A stretch of DNA of 64,000 nt from Pseudomonas putida (GTDB lineage Bacteria; Pseudomonadota; Gammaproteobacteria; Pseudomonadales; Pseudomonadaceae). The notes beneath the pieces are model-generated. The model saw nothing but the letters and a program-made list of their open reading frames with translations, made no database searches and was not told the origin of the DNA. Position 1 is the stretch's first letter, and the number at the start of each line of letters is the position of its first letter. Of this stretch, positions 1 to 10,100 are shown in pieces. A program made the position numbers and the translations under genes. The stretch is taken from positions 930,001-994,000 of the forward strand of contig NZ_CP026115.2 of the NCBI RefSeq assembly GCF_009883635.2, read 5' to 3'.

Positions 1-3000
1 AACCAGCCCAGCGTGCGTGACAGGTCGATGTCGCTGAACAGGTCTTCGCGGCCGTGTCCTTCCAGTTGCACCAGCGCCGACGCCTCGCCACTCCAGGCAC
101 AGACGACCTGGGCCAGGGCCGTCAGCAGCAGGTCGTTGACCTGGGTGCGGTACGCCGCTGGCGCTTCCTGCAGCAATTGACGGGTACGGGTAGCGTCCAG
201 CCGGGTGGCGACGCTGCGGGCATGCCGGTTGTCCATCCCCCCTTGCGGATTGTCCCGCGGCAGATCCTGCGGCGCGCCTTCCAGCAGCTGCTGCCAGTAG
301 CCGAGCTGCGCGACCATCGGCGCGGAGCGGGCATGTTCGCCCAGGCGCTCGCCCCAGGCCTTGTACGAGGTGGTCTTGGCCGGCAACTGCAGCGTCTGCC
401 CCGCCTGCAGCTGGCGATAAGCCGTCTGCAGGTCTTCGAGCAGGATACGCCAGGAAACGCCATCGATGACCAGGTGGTGAATCGCCAGCAGCAAGCGCTG
501 TGTACCGTCCGGCAAGGTGATCAGGCCCAGGCGCAGCATGGGGCCTGCGCCCAGGTCGAGGCTGCGCTGCACTTCGCTGCAGTACGCAGGCAGTTCGTCG
601 AGGTTGGCCAACTGCCGCTGCCAGATCAGTCCTTCGGCACTCGCCTGTGGCTGATGGCGCTGTACCCAGCCACCGTCCAACGGCTGGTAGCGCAGGCGCA
701 GGGCATCATGCTGTTGCAGCAACGCGGCCAGGGCCCGGGTCAGCAGTTCGCCGTCCAGCGGCTCGGCCGGGGCCAGCAGCAGCGACTGGTTCCAGTGCTG
801 ACGGTTGGGGATCTCAGTGGAGAAGAACGTCTGCTGGATCGGCAGCAGCGGTGCCTCACCGGTCACCGGCCCCTGGTCGATCTGCAGGGTCTCGCTCAGT
901 TGCGCCACAGTGGCCAGGCGGCGAATGCTCTGATGCTGGAACAGGTCACGCGGGGCGAAGCGGATCCCGGCCTGGCGTGCCCGGCTGACGATCTGGATGG
1001 AGATGATCGAATCCCCGCCCAACTCGAAGAAATTGTCGTCCACGCCGACCTGTTCCAGGCGCAGCACGTCCTGCCAGATCAGCGCCAGGCGCTGCTCCAG
1101 GGCATTGCGCGGTGCCTGGTACTCGCTGCGCGATTGCGCCGGGTCGGGCTTGGGCAGGGCCTTGCGGTCGAGCTTGCCGTTGGGCGACAGCGGCATCTGT
1201 TCGAGCAGTACCCACTGCGCTGGCACCATGTAATCCGGCAGCACATCCAGCAATTGCGCCTTGACGCCTTGCAGGTAGCCGCCCTGAATCTCGGCCTCAG
1301 CGCGTGCCAGAGAAGTCGGCTCTGGTACCACATGGGCCACCAGCTGCTTGCCGCTCGGGCCATCGGCGGCCACCACCACCGCTTCACGCACCGCGTCCTG
1401 CTCTTGCAGGCGTGCTTCGATCTCACCCAGCTCGATGCGCAGGCCGCGGATCTTCACCTGGTGGTCGATGCGCCCGGCATACTCGATCACGCCGTCCTCG
1501 CGCTGACGCGCCAGGTCGCCGGTGCGGTACAGCCGCTGGCCAGTGCCGAACGGGCTGGTGACGAAGCGCTCGGCGGTCAGCGATGGACGACGGTGGTAAC
1601 CACGGGCCAGGCCAATGCCGCCCAGGTACAGCTCGCCGGTCACGCCCGGGCTGACCGGGTTCAGTTCGCCGTCCAGCACGTAGGTCTGCAGGTTGGCGAT
1701 TGGCTGGCCGATCGGCACCGCATCCTTGCCTTCTTCGACGCAGGTCCAGTGGGTGACGTCGATGGCCGCTTCGGTCGGGCCGTACAGGTTGTACAGGCCG
1801 CTCTGCGGCAGCAGCGCCAGGGTCTGGCGTTGCAGTTCCACCGGCAACGCTTCGCCGGAGCAGATGATGCGCTGCAGCGAGGTGCAGCGGGCGGCGTTTT
1901 CGTCAGCGACGAAGGCCTGCAGCATCGACGGCACGAAGTGCAGCGTGCTGATCTGCTCGCGGGTGATCAGCTCGGCCAGGCGCGCCGGGTCGCGGTGGTC
2001 ACCGGGCAGCGCCATGACCAGGCGTGCGCCTTCCATCAGCGGCCAGAAGAATTCCCACACCGACACGTCGAAGCTGAATGGCGTTTTCTGCAGCACGCTG
2101 TCATTGGCGGTGAGCGAGTAAGCCTCCTGCATCCAGGCCAGGCGGTTGTGCAAGGCGATATGGCGGTTGCCGGCGCCCTTCGGCTTGCCGGTGGAGCCGG
2201 AGGTGTAAATGACATAGGCGAGGTTTTCCGGGTGCAGTGCCACGTCCGGGTTGTGCGCGTCCAGCGCATCCCAGGCTTCGGCTCGATCCAGATCGAGCAC
2301 CGCCAGCCCGGCCGGAATCGGCAGGCCATCGCGCAGGTGCGACTGGGTCAGCAGCAAGGTGATGCCGCTGTCTTCGAACATGTAGGCCAGGCGGTCCTGC
2401 GGGTATTCCGGGTCCAGCGGCACATAGGCGCCACCGGCCTTGAGAATGGCCAACAGGCCGACGACCATTTCCACCGAGCGCTCGGCGGCAATGCCCACCA
2501 GCACGTCCGGGCCGACGCCCTGGCCGCGCAGATACTGAGCCAGGCGATTGGCCTCGGCATTGAGTTCGGCGTAGCTCAAGGTGCGGTCGGCAAAGGTCAG
2601 TGCCGGCGCTTGCGGTTGGCGAGCGGCTTGCTGTTCGAACAGCTGGTGCACATAAGGCGTACCTGGGTAGTCCCGCGCCGTGGCGTTCCAGCCAGTGATC
2701 GCCAGCGCTCGCTCTTCATCGTGCAGCATGGGCAAATCGCCCATGCGCTGTGCCGGCGCTTCGATGATCGCCTGCAACAGGTTCTGCCAGTGCACGGCCA
2801 TGCGCTGGACGCGAGGTGCATCGAACAGGTCGGTCGAATAGATCAGCGAGGCGCTGAGCCCCTGCGGGTGCTCGACACAGTCCAGACTCAGGTCGAACTG
2901 CGCACTGGGCATGGCCCATTGCATCTGGGCCACATCCAGCCCCGGCAGCTTCACGCCGTCACTGATAGCGCCCTCGCTCACCTGATAGTTGAACATCACC

Positions 3001-4184
3001 TGGAACAATGGGCTGTGGCTCAGGCTGCGCTCCGGCTGCAGGGCTTCGACCAGCTGTTCGAAGGGCAGATCCTGGTGGGCCTGGGCTTCCAGTGCAGCCT
3101 GGCGCACCTGCTTGAGCAGGTCGAGGAAGCCTGCCTGGCCATCGACGTCCGCGCGCAGCACCTGCGTGTTGACGAAAAAGCCCAGCAGGCGCTCGGTCTC
3201 GGCGCGGTTGCGGTTGGCCGATGGCACGCCAACACGGATGTCAGCCTGGCCGCTGTAGCGATGCAGCAACAACTGGAACGAGGCCAGCAGCACCATGAAC
3301 GGTGTGCATCCCTGGGCCTGGGCCAGTTGCCGGATGCCCTGCAGCAGCGCGGCTGGCAGCTCGAGAATTTCCCGTGAGCCCTGGCTGCTGCGGCGCGCCG
3401 GCCGTGGGCGGTCGAACGGTAGTTCCAGCGGGCCTTGCTCCCCGGCCAGGCGCTGCGTCCAGTAATTCAGCTGACGCTCGCGCTCGCCAGCGGCCAGCCA
3501 CTGGCGTTGCCAGCCGGCGTAGTCGACATACTGAATCGGCAAGGCCGGCAGCTGCGCTGCATGCCCCTGGCAGTGAGCCTGGTACAGGCTGATCAGTTCA
3601 TCGACCATCAACTGCATGGACCAGCCGTCGGAGACGATATGGTGCTGGGTCAGGACCAGTACGCGGTCCGCATCGCCCACTTCCAGCAGCGCCACCCGCA
3701 ACAGCGGGCCCGTCTCCAGGTCGAACGGGCGAGTCGCTTCGGCCTCGATGGCGGCCAGCAATGCCGGCTCGTCAACTTGCCCAAGCTGACGCGTGTCAAT
3801 CGTCAGCGACCCGGCCGCCTCGATGCACTGGCGTGGCTGGCCGTCGGCATCGAGGAAGAAGCGCGTGCGCAGCGTCTGATGCCGCGTCGCCAGGTCGTCG
3901 AATGCCTGGCGCAGGGCCTCGAGGTTCAATGCCCCGCGCAGGCGCAGCACGGTGACCATGTTGTAGGCAGCGCCTTCCGGGTCCAGTTGCCAGAGCACCC
4001 ACTGGCGCTGCTGGGCATGGGAGAGGCGCAGTGTCTCGCCGTCGGCCAGCGGCACGATGGGCAGGCGGCCCAGATCGACACCTTTCTCCAGCAGGCGCTT
4101 GAACAGGGCCACACGCTTGTCGTGGCCCAGCCCGCTGATCCGCTGGACCAGCTCATTGCCCTGTTGGGTCCCTTGCTTAAGCAT
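1..4184 (-). CDS. Non-ribosomal peptide synthetase, C-A(Ser)-T-E..., pyoverdine side chain (partial)
   Basis: Third NRPS gene of the cluster; its 3' part lies beyond the left edge, so 1394 codons are visible. The ATG at 4184 overlaps the previous stop by 8 bp and has a GGAGG 7 nt upstream. Domains in order: condensation (HHIVSDGW motif) to about residue 430, adenylation about 455-1010, carrier domain with the phosphopantetheine Ser near 1059 (FELGGDS), then an epimerase (HHLVIDGVSWR, EGHGRE) running off the window. A-domain pocket residues read by eye are D-V-W-H-I-S-L-I-D, the Ser code of pyoverdine synthetases, so the module should add Ser and convert it to D-Ser. The A-domain core is almost identical to the last A domain of the upstream gene. 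Likely a pvdI/pvdJ/pvdD-type protein; family sure, substrate inferred. Confidence 0.93.
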   Translation of the reverse strand, partial: MLKQGTQQGNELVQRISGLGHDKRVALFKRLLEKGVDLGRLPIVPLADGETLRLSHAQQRQWVLWQLDPEGAAYNMVTVLRLRGALNLEALRQAFDDLATRHQTLRTRFFLDADGQPRQCIEAAGSLTIDTRQLGQVDEPALLAAIEAEATRPFDLETGPLLRVALLEVGDADRVLVLTQHHIVSDGWSMQLMVDELISLYQAHCQGHAAQLPALPIQYVDYAGWQRQWLAAGERERQLNYWTQRLAGEQGPLELPFDRPRPARRSSQGSREILELPAALLQGIRQLAQAQGCTPFMVLLASFQLLLHRYSGQADIRVGVPSANRNRAETERLLGFFVNTQVLRADVDGQAGFLDLLKQVRQAALEAQAHQDLPFEQLVEALQPERSLSHSPLFQVMFNYQVSEGAISDGVKLPGLDVAQMQWAMPSAQFDLSLDCVEHPQGLSASLIYSTDLFDAPRVQRMAVHWQNLLQAIIEAPAQRMGDLPMLHDEERALAITGWNATARDYPGTPYVHQLFEQQAARQPQAPALTFADRTLSYAELNAEANRLAQYLRGQGVGPDVLVGIAAERSVEMVVGLLAILKAGGAYVPLDPEYPQDRLAYMFEDSGITLLLTQSHLRDGLPIPAGLAVLDLDRAEAWDALDAHNPDVALHPENLAYVIYTSGSTGKPKGAGNRHIALHNRLAWMQEAYSLTANDSVLQKTPFSFDVSVWEFFWPLMEGARLVMALPGDHRDPARLAELITREQISTLHFVPSMLQAFVADENAARCTSLQRIICSGEALPVELQRQTLALLPQSGLYNLYGPTEAAIDVTHWTCVEEGKDAVPIGQPIANLQTYVLDGELNPVSPGVTGELYLGGIGLARGYHRRPSLTAERFVTSPFGTGQRLYRTGDLARQREDGVIEYAGRIDHQVKIRGLRIELGEIEARLQEQDAVREAVVVAADGPSGKQLVAHVVPEPTSLARAEAEIQGGYLQGVKAQLLDVLPDYMVPAQWVLLEQMPLSPNGKLDRKALPKPDPAQSRSEYQAPRNALEQRLALIWQDVLRLEQVGVDDNFFELGGDSIISIQIVSRARQAGIRFAPRDLFQHQSIRRLATVAQLSETLQIDQGPVTGEAPLLPIQQTFFSTEIPNRQHWNQSLLLAPAEPLDGELLTRALAALLQQHDALRLRYQPLDGGWVQRHQPQASAEGLIWQRQLANLDELPAYCSEVQRSLDLGAGPMLRLGLITLPDGTQRLLLAIHHLVIDGVSWRILLEDLQTAYRQLQAGQTLQLPAKTTSYKAWGERLGEHARSAPMVAQLGYWQQLLEGAPQDLPRDNPQGGMDNRHARSVATRLDATRTRQLLQEAPAAYRTQVNDLLLTALAQVVCAWSGEASALVQLEGHGREDLFSDIDLSRTLGW

Positions 4185-7100
4185 CAAATGCCTCCAATTC
4201 GTCCAAGGCGTCAAAAATGGCGTCGTAGTCTTGCTCTGCCGGGCCCGCGCTACCTGTCACCAGGGCGGCCAAGGCGCCGAGGTCGTCGGCGAGGTAGGCG
4301 TCCTGGATCGGCAATTCGACGGAGAACTCGGTCTTGATTCGGGAAACCAGGCGCACCATCAGCAACGAATGCCCGCCCAGTTCGAAGAAGTTGTCATTGA
4401 GGCCGACCCGCTCGACCTTGAGCACCTCCTGCCAGATGCCGGCCAGGCGTTGCTCCAGTTCGCTCTGCGGCGCCAGGTACTCGCGCCGGGACTGGCCCAG
4501 CTCCGGTTTCGGCAGTGCCTTGCGGTCGAGCTTGCCGTTGGGCGACAGCGGCATGCGCTCAAGCAGCACCCACTGCGCGGGCACCATGTAGTCCGGCAGC
4601 ACGGCCGCAAGGTGTGCCTTGATTGCTTCCAGGCTGTCGGCCTGCTCGGCTACCAGGTAGGCCACCAGTTGTCCCTCAGCAGCCACCACCACTGCCTCGC
4701 GCACGGTGTCCTGCTCTTGCAGGCGTGCTTCGATCTCGCCCAGCTCGATGCGCAGGCCGCGGATCTTCACCTGATGGTCGATGCGCCCGGCATACTCGAT
4801 CACGCCGTCCTCGCGCTGGCGCGCCAGGTCGCCGGTGCGGTACAGCCGCTGGCCAGTGCCGAACGGGCTGGTGACGAAGCGCTCGGCGGTCAGCGATGGA
4901 CGACGGTGGTAACCACGGGCCAGGCCAATGCCGCCCAGGTACAGCTCGCCGGTCACGCCCGGGCTGACCGGGTTCAGTTCGCCGTCCAGCACGTAGGTCT
5001 GCAGGTTGGCGATTGGCTGGCCGATCGGCACCGCATCCTTGCCTTCTTCGACGCAGGTCCAGTGGGTGACGTCGATGGCCGCTTCGGTCGGGCCGTACAG
5101 GTTGTACAGGCCGCTCTGCGGCAGCAGCGCCAGGGTCTGGCGTTGCAGTTCCACCGGCAACGCTTCGCCGGAGCAGATGATGCGCTGCAGCGAGGTGCAG
5201 CGGGCGGCGTTTTCGTCAGCGACGAAGGCCTGCAGCATCGACGGCACGAAGTGCAGCGTGCTGATCTGCTCGCGGGTGATCAGCTCGGCCAGGCGCGCCG
5301 GGTCGCGGTGGTCACCGGGCAGCGCCATGACCAGGCGTGCGCCTTCCATCAGCGGCCAGAAGAATTCCCACACCGACACGTCGAAGCTGAATGGGGTTTT
5401 CTGCAGCACGCTGTCATTGGCGGTGAGCGAGTAAGCCTCCTGCATCCAGGCCAGGCGGTTGTGCAAGGCGATATGGCGGTTGCCGGCGCCCTTCGGCTTG
5501 CCGGTGGAGCCGGAGGTGTAAATGACATAGGCGAGGTTTTCCGGGTGCAGTGCCACGTCCGGGTTGTGCGCGTCCAGCGCATCCCAGGCTTCGGCTCGAT
5601 CCAGATCGAGCACCGCCAGCCCGGCAGGAATCGGCAGGCCATCGCGCAGGTGCGACTGGGTCAGCAGCAAGGTGATGCCGCTGTCTTCGAACATGTAGGC
5701 CAGGCGGTCCTGCGGGTACTCCGGGTCCAGCGGCACATAGGCACCACCGGCCTTGAGGATTGCCAACAGGCCGACGACCATTTCCACCGAACGCTCGGCG
5801 GCAATGCCCACCAGCACGTCCGGGCCGACGCCCTGGCCGCGCAGATACTGAGCCAGGCGGTTGGCCTCGGCATTCAGTTCGGCGTAGCTCAAGGTGCAGT
5901 CGGCGAAGGTCAGCGCCGGTGCTTGCGGCTGAAGAATGACGTGCTGTTCGAACAGCTGGTGCACATAAGGCGTGCCTGGGTAGTCCCGTGCCGTGGCATT
6001 CCAATCCTTCACGATTCGCGAATGAGCCTCTGCGTCGACCAGCCCGAAGCTGCCCAGCAAGGCATGCGGCGCGCTGGCGAAGCCTTGCAGCAGATGGCGC
6101 AGCTCGGCCGCTATTTGCTGCACCTGCGCAAGGCCGAAGACCTGGCGCTGGTAGGCGAAGGTCAGCTGCATCTGATCCCGCGCTTCGGCAATCAGGGTCA
6201 GCGGGTAGCCGCTGTATTCCTGATAGTCCAGGCCCGACAGACGCAGCCCGGCACTGCTGTCCGACAGGCTCTGGGCCAGCGGATAGTTCTCGAACACCAG
6301 CAGGCTGTCGAACAACGCCTCGCCATGGCGCCCGGCCGCTGCCTGGATGGCATACAGCGGCAGGTATTCGTATTCGCGCAGGCGCAGGTTGAGCGCCTGC
6401 ACTTCCCGCACCCAGTCGGCGACCGGCATCTGCCCTTGCGGCTCGGCGGCCACCGGCAGGGTGTTGATGAACAGACCCAGTTGCTGCTCGATCCCCGGCA
6501 ACTCCGCCGGGCGCCCGGACACGGTGGCGCCGAAGCAGGGCCGACGCTGGCCGGTGCGGCGCTGCAACAGCAGCGCCCAGGCGGCCTGCAGCACGCTGTT
6601 GAGGGTGACTTGCTGGGCCTGCGCAAAGTGCTTCAGGGCCTGGCTCAATACCTCGCCCAGCTCCAGTACCACCGCGCCCTGCCCGGATTCATTGGCATCA
6701 CGTGTACCGCCGAGCAGTGTCGGGCCGTCCAGGTCGAGCAGTTGGGCTTTCCAGAACGCATCGGCACCCGCGCGATCCTGCTGCTGCAACCAGCCGAGGT
6801 AGTCGCTGCGCGTCGCCTGCGCCACTGCGGCAGGCTGCCCCGAATAGGCCTGCATCACGGCGGCAAAGAGCAACGAATTGCTCCAGCCGTCCATCAGGAT
6901 GTGGTGGCTGGTGTAGATCAGGTGATGGCGCTGCGGCCCAGTGCGCACCAGTACCAGGCGCAGCAGCGGCGCCTGGCCAAGGTCGAAGGCACGTGCCTGC
7001 TCGGCCTGCGCCAGCGCTTCGAGGCGGGCGTCGATATCGGCCTCGCCGGCCCAGTCGAAGCGTTCGACCGGTAGCTGGACATGGCGCAACACCACCTGGC

Positions 7101-10100
7101 GTGGCGCTTCCAGGCCCTGCTCCCAGGCAAACCCGGCGCGCAGCGATTCATGCTGGTCGAGCGCCTGCTGCCAGGCCTGGATGAAGCGCTCAGGGTCGAG
7201 ATCGTCGAGGTCCAGGCGCAGGCGGTTGACGTAGCTGCTGGCCTGGCCGTCGTACAGGCTGTGGAACAGCATGCCTTCCTGCATGGGTGCCAGCGGGTAG
7301 ATATTCTCGACCTGGCGCAGGTCGACCGGCAGCGCATCCAGTTGCGCCTGCGTCAGGCCGGCCAGCGGGAAGTCGGCCGGCGTGGCGCCACCGGCCTGGC
7401 TGTCGAGGCAGTGGGCCACCAGCGCGGCCAGTTCCCGGGCGTAGCCGTCGGCCAGGCTGGCGATTGCCGGCTCATCAAACATCAGTTCGCTGAAGGTAAA
7501 GCCCAATTCGAGCTCGCCACCCAGCACCTGGCCGTTGACGCTCAGCCAGTTGCCCAGTGGCGCATCAGCCGCCTGGGTGGCGCCAACGCTTTCCACGGCA
7601 GGTGCGAACAGCCGGTCTTCGCCAAAGCCCTGGTCGAACTGGCCGAGGTAGTTGAAGGTTACCCGCGCTTGCGGCAGCGCTTGCAACGCCGCCTGCTGCG
7701 CCGGGCTGCCGAGGTAACGCAGCACGCCATGGCCGATGCCGCGCCCGGGTACGCCACGCAACTGCTCCTTGATGGCCTTGAGTGAGCCGGCCAGGTCATC
7801 GGCAGGGGTCAACGCCACCGGGAACAGGCTGGTGAACCAACCCACGGTACGGCTCAGGTCCACACCGTCGAACAGGTCTTCGCGGCCGTGGCCTTCTAGC
7901 TGGACCAGCGCACTGCCCTGCCCGGTCCAGCGGCACAGCACCCGCGCCAGGGCGGTCAGCAGCAGGTCGTTGACTTGCGTGCGGTAGGCCGCTGGTGCCT
8001 GCTGCAGCAGGCTTTGCGTGGTGTCGGCATCCAGCCGGCAGCGCACGGTGCGGGCATGACGCACCTGCAGCCCGGCGTCACGGCGTGCTGCAGGCAGGTC
8101 GCCGGTCTGCCCCGCGAGGGTCGCTTGCCAGTAGGCCAGTTCTGCATCACGGGCAGGTTCCTGGGCCCAGCCCACCAGGCGCTCGGCCCAGGCCTTCAAT
8201 GCCGTGCCCTTCTCCGCCAGCGCGGGTGTGCGCCCGGCCAACAGGGCGACGCAGGCCTGCTCCAGGTCTTCCAGCAGCACCCGCCAGGACACACCGTCGA
8301 CCACCAGGTGATGAATCACCAGCAGCAGGCGCTGCCCACCTTCGGCAAGCTCACACAGCACTGCACGCAGCAGCGGCCCTTGCGCGAGATCGAGGCTGCC
8401 CTGTGCCTCTTCGGCGATGGCCTGCAGTTGTGCGGCATCGGCCGCCTGACGATGCCAGAGCATTGCGCCTGGTACGCCCGCACGGTGTTCGGCATTCCAG
8501 CTGCCGTCCGCCTGGTTGAAGGCCAGGCGCAGTGCGTCGTGCTGGTTGACCAATAGCGCCAGGGCCTGTTCGACGATGTTCGCCGTCAGCGCCTGGCGTG
8601 GCTGCAGCATGACCGCCTGGTTGTAGTGCCCAGGCTGGTTCAGGGCCAGCTCGAAGAAGCGCGCCTGCACCGGCAGCAGCGGCATGGCACCGCTGACCTG
8701 CGCAACCGCAGCAGGCTTGGCCGCCACGGGGGCCACTTTGGCGACCTGGGCCAGCTGAGTGATGGTCTGCTTCTCGAACAGCTGGCGCGGGGTCAGCTTG
8801 ATGCCCTGACGCTTGGCCCGGGCGATGATCTGCAGGCTGAGGATGGAGTCGCCACCCAGTTCGAAGAAGTTGTCTTCGACGCCGATGTCGTCACGCTTGA
8901 GCACCGCTTGCCAGATGGCCAGCAGTTGCTCCTCCAGCGGTGTGCTGGCGGCGACATGGCGCTTGAGTTGCACCTGCGGCTGCGGCAGGGCACGGCGGTC
9001 CAGCTTGCCGTTGGCAGTCAGCGGCAGGCGCTCCAGCAACAGCAGATGGGCCGGTACCAGGTAGTCCGGCAGCAGCGCCTGCAACTGCGCGCGCAGGGCC
9101 TCGACGCTCAGCTGAGGGGTGCCCGGCACGCACCAGCCGACCAGCTGCAGCTGTGCTGCGTCGTCCGCTTGCGGTACTGCCAACACCACGGCGTCATGCA
9201 CGCCCGCCAGGCCACGCAGCACGCGGCCGACCTCCCCTGGCTCGACACGATAACCACGGATCTTCACCTGGTCGTCGGCACGCCCGAGGAAGTGCAGCAG
9301 GCCTGCGTTGTCGCGCTGCACGCGGTCACCGCTGCGGTACAGGCGCGTGCCCGACGCGCCAAACGGGTCGGGCACGAAACGCTCGGCGGTCAGTGCCGCC
9401 TGGCCCAGATAACCTTGCGCCAGGCTCTCGCCGCCAATGTACAACTCACCCGCGACGCGCGCGGGCAGCACGTTGAGCACATCGTCCAGCACCCGCACGC
9501 TGGCCCCCGGCAGCGCCACGCCCAATGGCATTGCTTGCGTCACTGCACCTTGCAGTTCGTGGGTCAGCACGCCGACCGTGGTTTCGCTGGGGCCGTAGTG
9601 GTTGATGAAGCGGCAGCCGGGCTTGAGCTCGCGCACCTTCTGGTACAGCGCGGGCGAGCAGGCTTCGCCACCGACGATCAGAGCATGCTCGGGCAGCACG
9701 TCGGCGGCATTGGCTGCCTGCAGCAGGCCGTTGAGGTGGCTGGGGACGATCTTCAGCACACCGATGCGCTGCTCGGCCATGTAGGCGGCAAACGCATCCG
9801 GGTCGAAGCCCAGCGCCTCCGGCAGCACATGCAGGGTGCGCCCGGAACACAGGGCGCCGAACAGCACCGTGTGGCCAAGGTCGGCAGCGATGGTGGAGAC
9901 CAGCGCCATGCTCGCATCCGCGGCCAGATCCAGGCGTTGCAGCAGGCCATCGACATAGCTGGCCAGCGCGCCATGGCTGACCACCACACCCTTCGGTTGG
10001 GCGGTCGAGCCGGAGGTGTGGATCACGTAGGCCGGTGCACCTGCCAGTGTCCAGGTTTCTGGCGCATCACCCGGCAACGAGGCCCAGCGCTCTGGCGCAT

